A stretch of 64,000 bases of DNA from CAWAVN01 sp963844315 (GTDB taxonomy: Bacteria > Planctomycetota > Planctomycetia > Planctomycetales > Planctomycetaceae), in assembly GCA_963844315.1 (NCBI GenBank), contig CAWJOC010000032.1, positions 1 to 64,000 of the forward strand, read 5' to 3'. Position numbers and translations under genes: made by a program. Every line of letters begins with the position of its first letter. The stretch's first letter is position 1. A model generated the notes under the pieces. It was not told the origin of the DNA, ran no database searches, and was given only the letters and a program-made list of their open reading frames with translations. This document shows, piece by piece, positions 17,044-26,158 of the stretch.

Positions 17044-17439
17044 ATGATTACGAACGTTGCAGAACCTGTTGCCGAGTCCAAGGCGAATGGCAAGAGCTTT
17101 GATCTCCCCAACCAACTCGAAAAAGATCTGGTCCAGGTCTTCAAGCTTCTGTCGGACGAAACCCGCCTCAGAATTTTGCTGTACCTGGCCCGCGAGGGCG
17201 AATTGCACGTCACGGCGCTTTGCGACAAATTGGGCCAAAGCCAGCCTGCGGTCAGCCACCATTTGGCGCTGCTCCGGGTGGCCGGTCTGATCGAAGCCCG
17301 AAGGGACGGCAAGCACAATTTCTATTCCGTGCGCACCGGGCACTTCCACCGGATTATGGAAGAGTTGTTCCAGAACATCAGCGACCCGGACAAAGACGAA
17401 TTTCGCTTCGACGATTTCGTGCTCACCCAAGAGAGCTAA
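17044..17439 (+). CDS. ArsR-family winged-helix regulator, not metal-binding by sequence
   Basis: A 131-residue protein with the ArsR fold: 'QVFKLLSDETRLRILLYLAREGELHVTALCDKLGQSQPAVSHHLALLRVAGLIEARRDGKHNFYSV'. It lacks the ELCVCD metal motif and so belongs to the non-metal branch that responds to other signals. The acidic C-terminus ('SDPDKDEFRFDDF') is common in Planctomycetota homologues. The ATG at 17044 is chosen because homology begins soon after; an in-frame ATG at 16939 with AGAAGG directly before it is possible but the spacing is poor. A strong terminator follows at 17500. Confidence 0.8.
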   Translation: MITNVAEPVAESKANGKSFDLPNQLEKDLVQVFKLLSDETRLRILLYLAREGELHVTALCDKLGQSQPAVSHHLALLRVAGLIEARRDGKHNFYSVRTGHFHRIMEELFQNISDPDKDEFRFDDFVLTQES

Positions 17440-17499
17440 ATCGCCTCAGAAATTCCTCGGAATGGAAGAATCCCACTCCTAAAATCCGAAGTTGAAACC

Positions 17500-17535
17500 A
17501 GAGACCGCCAACCGTTGGCGGTCTCTTCTTTTTTG
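17500..17535 (+). terminator. Rho-independent terminator after the ArsR-family gene
   Basis: A perfect 12-bp stem (AGAGACCGCCAA and its complement) with a three-base loop is followed by TCTTTTTTG. It ends transcription of the ArsR-family gene 60 bases after its stop codon. Confidence 0.9.
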
Positions 17536-17586
17536 TCCGCGTTCTGGTATTCTGGTCTCTACCAACACGATTTCCGAGACCTTTTT

Positions 17587-17862
17587 ATGAAGCTCAAAAC
17601 CGCATTGATTGCCTCCGCTGTTTGGACGGTTGTGGTCGTCGGCGTTGCGGGCTATACAATTTGGTACGTCGTTAACCACCCCATCCGCGGCATGAGCAAA
17701 ACCGATCGGGCGTCCAAGGTCGGTGGCGGGTTGGGCGTGTTCGCGGGGATCGGTTATAGCGCCATCTGGTTCCCTTATGCGGCGGCCATTGGCAAGAAAA
17801 AACGCGAGGAACGCGAAAATGCCCGCTTAGCGAAAAAATCCAAAAAACGCAAAGGACGTTAA
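17587..17862 (+). CDS. Small membrane protein, two transmembrane helices, unknown function
   Basis: A 91-residue protein. The helices are about 6-27 ('IASAVWTVVVVGVAGYTIWY') and about 48-67 ('GGGLGVFAGIGYSAIWFPYA'). The tail is strongly basic ('KKKREERENARLAKKSKKRK') and should face the cytoplasm. No named family is recognised. It has its own unit between two terminators or hairpins. Confidence 0.6.
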   Translation: MKLKTALIASAVWTVVVVGVAGYTIWYVVNHPIRGMSKTDRASKVGGGLGVFAGIGYSAIWFPYAAAIGKKKREERENARLAKKSKKRKGR

Positions 17863-17885
17863 CCCCAACTCATCAAATAATTCCA

Positions 17886-17945
17886 AAAGAGCCGCGCACG
17901 AAGTCAGCGGCCATAGCATTCCGCTTACTTCGTGCGCGGCTCTTT
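17886..17945. repeat. Dispersed palindrome family A, copy 1
   Basis: Arms AAAGAGCCGCGCACGAAGT and the complementary ACTTCGTGCGCGGCTCTTT flank a short internal segment that is also partly self-complementary (CAGCGG with CCGCTT). It starts 23 bases after a stop codon. The same arms recur at 45757-45833 and 55993-56052, also straight after genes, so this is a repeat family and not a one-off hairpin. Confidence 0.9.
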
Positions 17946-17990
17946 GAACGTAACAACATCCTTCATCACTTTCTCCAACACAAAGCCACC

Positions 17991-19115
17991 ATGTCCACGA
18001 CTGCAAAACTTGCACTTTCTGATGGAACCGTCTTCGCTGGCCGGGCTTTTGGAGCCTCGGGCGAAGTTTTCGGCGAAGCGGTCTTTAACACCAGCATGAC
18101 GGGGTATCAGGAAATCCTGACCGACCCGTCTTATTGCGGTCAGATTGTGACCATGACGTATCCCTTGATCGGGAACTACGGCGTGAACCCCGAAGACGTC
18201 GAAAGCGGGAAGCTCTCGCTTAGGGGTTTTATCTGCCGGGAGTTATGCCGGCATCCCAGCAACTTCCGTTCTTCGCAGTCTCTGGAAGAGTATCTCGCCG
18301 CCAACGGCATCATCGGCATGGAAGGTATCGACACCCGGGCACTCGTCCGCAGGCTCCGCGTCCAAGGGGCGATGACCGGAATGCTTTCGACGGTCGATTT
18401 GGATGATGAGTCGCTCGTCAAGAAAGCCCGCCAAAGCCCCGAAATTGTCGGGCTGGATCTCGTCCAGGAAGTCATCCCGAAATCTGCCTCCGAATGGTCC
18501 GGCGGGTTGTCCGACTTGGCCCATTATGTCCCCGGCCATAAACCCACCGAGCGAGACCGGGCTTTTCATGTTGTGGCCATCGACTACGGCATGAAGTGGA
18601 ATATCCCCCGGCATTTGACGGATCTAGGCTGCCAGGTCACGGTCGTCCCCGGCACGGCGACGGCGGAAGAAGTTTTGGCCCATAACCCCGATGGCGTGTT
18701 TCTCTCGAATGGCCCCGGCGACCCCCGGCCCCTCGATTACGCCATCAACACCATCCGCGAACTCTTGGGTCAAACGCCGATCTTCGGGATTTGCCTGGGC
18801 CAACAGCTTTTGGGTCTGGCGTGCGGCGGGGAGATCTACAAGCTCAAATTCGGCCACCGGGGAGCCAATCAGCCGGTCTTGAACAAGAGAACCAACAAGG
18901 TGGAGATCACCAGCCAAAACCACGGCTTCGCGATTGATGAAACCACGCTGCCCAAGAACGTGGAAGTCACGCACATTAACTTGAACGACAACACCGTGGC
19001 GGGTCTTGCCCATCTGGAGTACCCGGCGTTTGGCGTCCAATACCATCCCGAAGCCTCCGCCGGTCCGCATGATAGCCGATATCTGTTCGCGCAATTCATC
19101 TCGCTAATGCAGTAG
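17991..19115 (+). CDS. carA: Carbamoyl-phosphate synthase small (glutamine amidotransferase) subunit
   Basis: A 374-residue protein that hydrolyses glutamine and passes ammonia to CarB for carbamoyl phosphate in arginine and pyrimidine synthesis. The N-terminal small-chain domain starts 'ALSDGTVFAGRAFG' with 'TGYQEILTDPSYCGQIV'; the amidotransferase domain has the nucleophile Cys268 ('FGICLGQQLLG') and His352/Glu354 ('QYHPEAS'). All catalytic residues are present. carB is not adjacent, as is common in this phylum. Confidence 0.97.
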   Translation: MSTTAKLALSDGTVFAGRAFGASGEVFGEAVFNTSMTGYQEILTDPSYCGQIVTMTYPLIGNYGVNPEDVESGKLSLRGFICRELCRHPSNFRSSQSLEEYLAANGIIGMEGIDTRALVRRLRVQGAMTGMLSTVDLDDESLVKKARQSPEIVGLDLVQEVIPKSASEWSGGLSDLAHYVPGHKPTERDRAFHVVAIDYGMKWNIPRHLTDLGCQVTVVPGTATAEEVLAHNPDGVFLSNGPGDPRPLDYAINTIRELLGQTPIFGICLGQQLLGLACGGEIYKLKFGHRGANQPVLNKRTNKVEITSQNHGFAIDETTLPKNVEVTHINLNDNTVAGLAHLEYPAFGVQYHPEASAGPHDSRYLFAQFISLMQ

Positions 19116-19277
19116 GCAGAGGGCAGTAGGCAGTTTCTTGAAAGCAAAATGCGAGCTTGGCATTCTTGGATTTCGGTTCACTCTGCATACCGCTTACTGC
19201 CTTTGGTCATTGGGATTTTGTTTCCCATCGTGGTACAAAGGGAAAAACAACAACTTTCCCTTTGGAGGAGATCCGCC

Positions 19278-20609
19278 ATGATGAATCGACGACGTTTTCT
19301 GGAAACTTCCGCGGTGGCTGCCGCCACGTTTGCCGCCCCGGCGTTTGTGCGGGGGCAGAATTTGAACTCCAAGCTGCAAATGGCGGGGATTGGCTGCGAC
19401 GGCAAGGGCTGGTCCGACATCCATGAAATGTCCAGCCACGCCGGTGTGAAGCACATCGCGTTTTGCGACATCGACGTTAATCGCATGGGGAACGTCAAAA
19501 AGCTCAATCCCGAAGCCCCGACGTTCCAGGATTACCGCGAAATGTTCGAGCAGTTGGGCGACAAGATTGACGCGGTCAGTGTTTCCACTCCCGACCACAT
19601 GCACGCCGTCATCACGCTGGATGCCCTTCGCCAAGGCAAGCACGTTTACTGCCAGAAGCCCTTAACGCATAACGTCTGGGAAGCCCGGCAGGTGGGCCTG
19701 CAAACCGCGAAGTCGGGCAAGATCACGCGGCTCGGCAATCAAATCCATTCGCACTCTTTCTATCGCACCGCCGTGCGGGAAATCCAGGCGGGAACCATCG
19801 GCAAGGTGAAGCAGGTGCATTCCTGGTGCGCCGCGACGGGCCACGGAAAATCCTTCCACATCTCCCGCCCCAAAAACCCGCCCGCACTCCCGATGAATGT
19901 CGATTGGGAACTCTGGATCGGCGTGGCTCCGATGCGGCCTTACGGCGGCGACCGGGTGTATCATCCCTGGGGCTGGCGGGACTGGCAGGATTTCGGGAAC
20001 GGAGCCTTGGGCGATTTCGGCTGCCACATCTTGGACCCGGTGTTCACGGCCCTCGAAATCGCCGAAGCCCCCACGGAATTCGTCGCCGACCATACGGGCT
20101 TAAACGATGAAGTCTGGCCCGCCCAGACCGAAGTGAAGTACAAATTCCCCGGAACGAAATACACCACTGGAAAGTTTCTGCCCATCACCTGGTACGATGG
20201 CGGACTTCTCCCCGGCGTGGGCGGTTCGCACGTCCCGGCCTCGGCGGCATTGCCCAACAGCGGATCACTCTTCATCGGCGAAGAAGGCAGCCTGGTCCTC
20301 CCACACATCGGCGAGCCAAAGCTCTATCCCGACGAGAAATTCGCCAAGTATGACATCAAGCCGGAAGAAAGCCTGAGCCATTACCACGGCTTCGTCGATG
20401 GCTGCATCACCGGCAAGCAGCCCAGCGACGGCTTCGATTACGGTTCCCGCCTCACGGAAGCGGTCCTGTTAGGCAACATCGCCGTCCGCTACCGTACGCA
20501 ACTCCTCAAGTGGGACGCCCAGGCCATGCAAATCACCAACCTCAAAGAAGCCAACCAATGGCTAACCAGAGACTACCGCGAAGGCTGGCAAATCCCGCCG
20601 GTGGTGTGA
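19278..20609 (+). CDS. Gfo/Idh/MocA-family oxidoreductase with twin-arginine signal
   Basis: A 443-residue protein. The Tat signal is 'NRRRFLETSAVAAATFAAPAF'. The Rossmann part has 'QMAGIGCDGKGW' and 'AFCDIDVNRM', with the conserved 'CQKPLTHNVWEARQ' (the EKP-like lysine motif); the C-terminal half is the GFO/IDH C-domain with 'WHPWGWRDWQDFGNGALGDFGCH'-type residues. GGAGGAG precedes the ATG at 19278. Exported Gfo/Idh/MocA proteins are expanded in Planctomycetota and oxidise or epimerise sugars, often from sulfated polysaccharides. The substrate is unknown. Confidence 0.92.
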   Translation: MMNRRRFLETSAVAAATFAAPAFVRGQNLNSKLQMAGIGCDGKGWSDIHEMSSHAGVKHIAFCDIDVNRMGNVKKLNPEAPTFQDYREMFEQLGDKIDAVSVSTPDHMHAVITLDALRQGKHVYCQKPLTHNVWEARQVGLQTAKSGKITRLGNQIHSHSFYRTAVREIQAGTIGKVKQVHSWCAATGHGKSFHISRPKNPPALPMNVDWELWIGVAPMRPYGGDRVYHPWGWRDWQDFGNGALGDFGCHILDPVFTALEIAEAPTEFVADHTGLNDEVWPAQTEVKYKFPGTKYTTGKFLPITWYDGGLLPGVGGSHVPASAALPNSGSLFIGEEGSLVLPHIGEPKLYPDEKFAKYDIKPEESLSHYHGFVDGCITGKQPSDGFDYGSRLTEAVLLGNIAVRYRTQLLKWDAQAMQITNLKEANQWLTRDYREGWQIPPVV

Positions 20610-20739
20610 AGACTCGGATTGATCTGTAAACCTGTAGGGCAGACTCCCGATTGCCGGAGGATGGAACGAAATCCATTTCGCCACCAAGGAGGCTTCCAAT
20701 CCTCCATCCCTCATCGCATTTTCCTGAGGAAACTCGCTG

Positions 20740-21225
20740 ATGTCCGCGCAATGGCATTATCTGATTGATGGGGAACAGGTTGGGCCGGTGTCCACTCAAG
20801 AACTCCAAGATTTGGCCTTGGATGGGATCGTGCAACCGACGGACCTTGTCTGGACGCAAGGTATGGAGGATTGGAAGCCCGCTTTCGAAATTCCCGGCTT
20901 AATCGTGACTCCGCCGCCTGTTGCGGGTTATGCCGGACGGTCTTCATATCCAGCGTTTGGTGAGGATCGCGATTATCAACAATTCGTCGGCAATAAAATC
21001 GCCGCCGGGCTTTGCGGGATTTTGCTGGGGCCTTTGGGAGTTCACAAATTCATTCTTGGGTTGACGACGCCCGGCGTTATCATGCTGCTGATCAGCCTTT
21101 TAACTTGCGGGCTGGGAACGATTCTGACCGGTCCCTTGGGGCTGATTGAGGGGATTGTCTATCTCACCAAATCGGATGAGGAGTTTTACGAACGTTACGC
21201 CGTGCAAAAGCGGGAATGGTTTTAA
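20740..21225 (+). CDS. GYF_2 (DUF4339)-TM2 domain membrane protein
   Basis: A 161-residue protein. The N-terminal GYF_2 domain (about 4-55, 'WHYLIDGEQVGPVSTQELQDLALDGIVQPTDLVW') binds proline-rich peptides in related proteins; the C-terminal TM2 domain (about 80-150) has two helices ('AAGLCGILLGPLGVHKFILG', then 'VIMLLISLLTCGLGTILTGP'). The combination is frequent in Planctomycetota and presumably recruits a partner to the inner membrane. It stands alone and converges on the DUF5684 gene. Confidence 0.85.
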   Translation: MSAQWHYLIDGEQVGPVSTQELQDLALDGIVQPTDLVWTQGMEDWKPAFEIPGLIVTPPPVAGYAGRSSYPAFGEDRDYQQFVGNKIAAGLCGILLGPLGVHKFILGLTTPGVIMLLISLLTCGLGTILTGPLGLIEGIVYLTKSDEEFYERYAVQKREWF

Positions 21226-21308
21226 ACCGGCTCGGATTGAAGGGAGCTAAGAAGCGGAATCTCAGGGAGCCGACGACTCCGTTTGCGGTTTCCGATCGCT
21301 GGAAAAGG

Positions 21309-21689
21309 TTAGGGTGCGGACGGTTGATATCGGGCGTTGCCGAAACCGAGAATTGGATAACAGATGAATGGCAAGAACGCGAGACCCAGCCCGAATAACC
21401 CGCTCTTGCCAAAATTCCGAGCCACGTCCAGGGCCACAAGAATCCCCACGATGATGTTTACAATGGGGATGAGCAACAGGAGGATCCACCAGATCGGCCG
21501 ACCGGCAATTTCCAAAATCACAATCGCGTTATAGATCGGAATAATTGATGCCCACCCCGGCTGGCCAGCCTTCTCAAAGGTTTTCCAGAAGCCGGCGATC
21601 ACTAAAACAATAATTCCTAGGCCGATAACCAGCGGGAGGAATCCACCATCATCCTGGGCGAAAAGCAATAGGGACTGTGCGAATTTCAT
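21309..21689 (-). CDS. DUF5684 membrane protein
   Basis: A 126-residue protein with four hydrophobic segments and the DUF5684 core 'TFEKAGQPGWASIIPIYNAIVILEIAGRPIWWILLLLIPIVNIIV' (quoted in parts: 'GQPGWASIIPIYN', 'RPIWWILLLLIP'). These small proteins are widespread in bacteria and sometimes lie beside signal peptidase genes; their role is unknown. It converges on the GYF_2-TM2 gene with 83 bases between. Confidence 0.8.
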   Translation of the reverse strand: MKFAQSLLLFAQDDGGFLPLVIGLGIIVLVIAGFWKTFEKAGQPGWASIIPIYNAIVILEIAGRPIWWILLLLIPIVNIIVGILVALDVARNFGKSGLFGLGLAFLPFICYPILGFGNARYQPSAP

Positions 21690-21997
21690 CGAATCAACCC
21701 TTCTGTGAAATGGATTTGGTGGTCGGCGTGCGGCCCAAATATTGAATGTGAATAGAAAAGTACACTGACCTGGACAAAATGTAAAGCATTTCTAAAGTCA
21801 GAATCAGCATCAGGAAATTTATGTATTACGAGTCGGCATCGAATTTCGAAGCCACGTTTGAACTGCGCGGAGTTCGGTGCAGAACGCATCCAGCGAACTG
21901 ATTTCTCAGCAACAGTCCTTGACGGTTTTGCCCTGGTCAGCCAGAATTGAATTGGTGTTTTTCTGAATCTCCCACTTCAAACCGGAGGATGTCCGCT

Positions 21998-22666
21998 ATG
22001 CGTCTTGGATTTTTGACCGCCCTTTTGACCGCTTTTGCCCTGGGGAACAGCCTCCAAGCCGCCACGATTGAAGGCGAGTACCTGGAAGCCCGAAGCTGCA
22101 ACGTTTACACCGGCCCCTGCTTCGCCAACGCCGAAATGGGCCTGACCGGAAAAGAAGCCATTATGGCTTGGAAGGTCGATCAGGGAACCTGGAACGAAAC
22201 GCAGCTCGACGGCTTGGGCGTGGCGCTTGTGGTAACGGCGGATCAGACTTTGGGCGATGACGGCGTGTTTGGCCAGACTCCGACCAAAACCAAAGCCGTC
22301 GTGTTGGTGGATCAAAAAGCCAACGCAAGCCAAAAAGCCGCGCTAGTCGCTTTCGCCAAGGATTCGGCCAAAAAACTGGCCGAGAACATTGTCCGCATTG
22401 AAGAAGTGCCCTTCACCTTGGAAAACGACCACGTGGAAGCGCGGGGCGTGTTCGCCGCGGGCAATGTCGCAAAAATCGAAACCCGCGCCTTAAAGAGCGG
22501 CGATTGCGTTTGCTCGAACGAAATTCGCTACTACGAGCCTTTGACCAAAGTCGACAACTCCCATCCCGCCTTCGCTTTGTCGCACAAGTTCCAAGGGCAA
22601 GGGCTGGACAGCAAATGGACCTCCGCCGACCAACGAAGCGCCTACATGGCCACCTTCCGCAAGTAA
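21998..22666 (+). CDS. Secreted DUF1326 protein
   Basis: A 222-residue protein with a signal peptide ending near 'NSLQA' (about residue 19). The DUF1326 core follows: 'TIEGEYLEARSCNVYTGPCFANAEMG', a central beta region ('LDGLGVALVVTAD'), and 'CVCSNEIRYYEPLTKV', which holds a late CxC pair. GGAGG lies nine bases before the ATG at 21998. DUF1326 proteins are of unknown function; the conserved cysteines suggest metal or disulfide chemistry outside the cytoplasm. Confidence 0.82.
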   Translation: MRLGFLTALLTAFALGNSLQAATIEGEYLEARSCNVYTGPCFANAEMGLTGKEAIMAWKVDQGTWNETQLDGLGVALVVTADQTLGDDGVFGQTPTKTKAVVLVDQKANASQKAALVAFAKDSAKKLAENIVRIEEVPFTLENDHVEARGVFAAGNVAKIETRALKSGDCVCSNEIRYYEPLTKVDNSHPAFALSHKFQGQGLDSKWTSADQRSAYMATFRK

Positions 22667-22794
22667 GTTTTTTGTAGTGTCCAAGACAAGAAGCCGAAAA
22701 TCCGCGTGATATTTCCGCATCCCTCTCGCCCTCAATAGGGTAAGATGGGTGCGGTTTTTTTGTTGGACAAATTCAAATCCATGGACCTGGCTTG

Positions 22795-23820
22795 ATGCGA
22801 AATGATTCGATGGCCATCAGGAAAATTGGAATCTCCCTCATTCTCTTGGGGCTTTGTTCCAGGCTCCTCATGGCGCAGGAATTCCCCTGGATTCCCAAAT
22901 TCCAACTCCCCCAGGGAGAGGACATGAAAACTCTCGGCGGCATGCAGTTTTGGGGCGATGTGGCGCATTTCCACGGCTGGCGGATCCAGCACAACATATT
23001 CTTCAAGCAGCACCGCTTGCTCGATCCCAAAAATCACCGCCACGCTTCCGGCACTTTGGAAGCCTGTCAGAAAAAACTGGAAGAGATTAAACAGGAAAAA
23101 AACCTGCCCAAGATGTCCGGCCATGCCGTGATCTTGATCCACGGCATCGTGCGGTCTTCCAAGTCATTCAGCAAATTGGCTTTGGCACTAAAGCAAGACG
23201 GCTACACCGTCATCGGGTTCGATTACCCCAGCACGCAGGTTGAGATTTCCCAATCGGCGGAGTATCTGCACCAACTGCTGTCCTCCCTGGAAGGCGTGGA
23301 GAAGATCTCCTTCGTCGTTCACAGCATGGGGGGCCTGGTTGTGCGGTGCTATTTGAAGGACCACAAGGACGACCGCATCGAGCGGATGGTCATGATGGGC
23401 GTTCCCAATCACGGGGCGAACATGGCCGACTTATTAGGGAACAATCTGCTGTTTAAGCTGATCTTCGGCCCCGCCGGGAAGCAACTCGGCATCAACGGGG
23501 GCTTTATTGATTCGTTGCCCACGCCGGAGTTTGAGTTCGGCATCATCGCGGGGGCGCGCGGCCAGGAGAAGGGCTTTAATCCCTTGATTCCCGGCGATGA
23601 TGATGGGACCGTGAGCGTGGAAAGCACCTGCCTCCCTGGAGCCTGCGATTTCGCGACCGTCTCGGCTCTGCATTCCTTCATGATGAGCCACGCCGACACC
23701 ATCGCTTACACAAGGCACTTTTTGAAGACCGGCCAGTTCAAAAAGGACGGCGAAAAGCAGCCGATCTTGAAGAAAGATTGCGAGAAGGGATTGGAAAAGA
23801 AGATAGAGGATCGAGGATAG
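22795..23820 (+). CDS. Exported alpha/beta-hydrolase, lipase-like
   Basis: A 341-residue protein with an N-terminal signal peptide ('GISLILLGLCSRLLMAQ'). The hydrolase fold has 'AVILIHGIVRSSKSF' (oxyanion strand), 'VIGFDYPST', and the nucleophile elbow 'FVVHSMGGLVVR' with Ser; a late Asp ('PGDDDGTVSVEST') and His ('ALHSFMMSHADT') complete the likely triad. It resembles triacylglycerol lipases and PGAP1-type hydrolases. The C-terminus is basic and Lys-rich. The ATG at 22795 directly follows a TTG that is also possible. Confidence 0.82.
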   Translation: MRNDSMAIRKIGISLILLGLCSRLLMAQEFPWIPKFQLPQGEDMKTLGGMQFWGDVAHFHGWRIQHNIFFKQHRLLDPKNHRHASGTLEACQKKLEEIKQEKNLPKMSGHAVILIHGIVRSSKSFSKLALALKQDGYTVIGFDYPSTQVEISQSAEYLHQLLSSLEGVEKISFVVHSMGGLVVRCYLKDHKDDRIERMVMMGVPNHGANMADLLGNNLLFKLIFGPAGKQLGINGGFIDSLPTPEFEFGIIAGARGQEKGFNPLIPGDDDGTVSVESTCLPGACDFATVSALHSFMMSHADTIAYTRHFLKTGQFKKDGEKQPILKKDCEKGLEKKIEDRG

Positions 23821-23865
23821 AAGTTTGAGGATGGCAAGAAGTTGCTATCCTCCATCTTCCATCCT

Positions 23866-26017
23866 CTATCTTCCCTGAGGCTTCTCGGCTTTGGCGGGTT
23901 CGGCGGACGGCGGGAGCAGCATGGGGCCGGTCGTCGGCGCATTGGTGGCCGGAAGTTTTGGGAGCGGGAGCGTTGGCCGCATGGGCGCGGTGTCGAAGAC
24001 TTCCACCGGAACCACGGCGGCTTGCAGAATCTCCCGGCTTTGGGCATCGTGCACCAAGGCGACCAGGGACAAGCCATCGAGTTCCAAGGGAATGGCAGGG
24101 GCCTCCAGTTTCATTTGCCTGGCAAAATCCTGGGTGCTGGACTGCAGCAAATCGCGAATGTCCTTGACCGGGGTTTTCGTGGCGTATTGAAAATCCCCCG
24201 TGCCGGGAATGGCGAAACTTTGGCCATCCTGGAAGAACCACCGCACCAGCATTTCCTGCCGACGAACGCCGTTGGGAGAGCGAAACTCCAAATCGCGCTC
24301 TGCGAGCAACAACAAGACCCGCAGGTTGTCTCTTTGCGAATCGTTTGCGCCGGAGAGCTTGGCGGAAATGGAGATTTCGCCTTCGTGCTCGTAGGCCGAT
24401 AGTTTTAAGGCCAAGGACGTGTTTTCGTCCAAGAAGGGTTCGATCTCGGCTTTCAGGCTCTTTCCGATTTCGGGCGAATTATCGAGAAATCCCCCCACGC
24501 TCGAAGTCGCGGGTTTTCCGTTGATGAATACCGACGGCGTTGCGAATCCCTCGGAATCGGGGCCGAGCAGATTTTGGAACCGCTCCCCGTTGCGGGGATT
24601 GGTCAATGGATCAAGCCCGTTGGTGTGCATGTGGTAGCGGAGTGCGATCAGATGCGATGGGGAATAGATTTTTTCGAGCGCTCCGGTGGCCAGATCCGCG
24701 CCGAGGCAAGGCGGGCAGTTGGTTCCAGTGAAAAGCTCGATCACGCTGACACGGTTGCCCGCGGGCGGGCTTTCCGGCGAACCGATTTGCCTGGCGATCA
24801 AGTCCATCGCTTCGGCATAGATCTGTTTTTTATAGTCTTCCAACCCCGCTTCACTTTTGTGCTGCTTCACCCAGAGTTCGAGCAACCGGCCTTCGGGCAG
24901 TTTTCGCTCGCCTGATGCCCAGACGCGTTCCTCTCGCAGCGCGGATTGGAGTCTCGGCCAGATCGCCAACTGGGCATTGAATTTTAGCGCTTCGTCGAGT
25001 TGGTCCGTGATGCGGGCGGCTTCCGCGCGGAAGTGCATCAGGACGGGATCGAAGGGCGATTGCTCGTTCAACTTTCTCAGCGATTCCATGCCTTCAGCGC
25101 GGCCCGCTTTGACCTCGGAGAACGCTAGGGCGGCTTGCTGACGTTCCTTGGACACGTTCGCGACCTTGCGGTAAAAGCCCAATTCCTGGCGAACGTATTC
25201 TTCTTTGGGGTCCTGCCATTGGGATTCGACTTCGCCCAGATACTTTAGCCCCAAGTCGGCGAACTCGGGTTCGCGGGCCAGAGAGCTTCCCAGATTGAAC
25301 CGCGCCAGGGTTTTCATGCGGTCGCCCCAAACTCCGGCGAGCTTCAGGTAGGCTTTGGCAAATTCCTCGACCTCGGCGTTGTTCTTGGCTTTCTCCGGCA
25401 GGACGGTGACCAGCGGCATGGTACATAATAACGGCCAACGGACTGTCCGAATGGGCGTCGGAAAACTTGCGGAACGCCTCAAAGTTATTGAACAGAAACA
25501 GGGCTTGGGACTGCTCTTCGGTCGCCTCCAACAGCACCTTTTGATAGTCCAGGTTGTGAAGCGGCGGAAAAAGATCCTCGGCTTCGGCAATGTCTTGGAC
25601 CTGGGTCTTCACAAGGGCCGCCGGTTCGATGATGAATCCGCCTTGATACATCGTGCCGCGAACCATCGTGCCGTCGTAATGTCCCACAAAGTCGAATGTG
25701 TAGTCCTGGCACAAGAAGACGGCATGCACCTGATCCTGTTTGACTTCGAACTGCTTGAGTTTCGCATCGGGCAAGGAAGGCTTGCTGCCCTTGACCTGGG
25801 CCTGATATTCGCCATCGACCTGCTTGATGTCCAAGAGCACCGTGCTGACATCGCGATATTCTCCGCGCTGGCTGTCCTGGCGATCTTTGGTGAGTGTCAA
25901 AAGCCAACGGCCTTCCATCGGGGCGGCGGCTGGGGCGGGCGGCTCCTCGTCCGATTTCGAGCAACCCCCACAAAACAGACCCGCCAAAACGCACAGGCCC
26001 AACAATCGGTTCGGCAT
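23866..26017 (-). CDS. Thioredoxin-fold lipoprotein with long helical middle (frameshifted)
   Basis: One protein of about 717 residues read from two minus-strand frames that meet at about 25420. The N-terminus has a lipoprotein signal ('LCVLAGLFCGGCSKSD'); next comes a lipocalin-like beta domain ('GHYDGTMVRGTMYQGGFII'), then a long helical repeat region, then a thioredoxin-like domain with a CxxC ('ELFTGTNCPPCLGADLATG'), and a C-terminal beta domain ending in a proline-rich tail. CPPC suggests redox activity at the outer side of the membrane. AGGA lies eight bases before the ATG at 26017. A one-base indel near 'PLAVIMYH' is the likely reason for the break. Confidence 0.75.
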
Positions 26018-26158
26018 GTTCAATTCCTATGCAAGTTTTCAGTTTTCAGTGAAAGGTTCAACTGCTGGAAGGATTGCATATCGCCGTCTACCGCCATTGG
26101 TCATTCCCCGCAGGGCCTTCTTCCTACAGCCTACAGCCTACGGCCTAAAGCCTCTTTC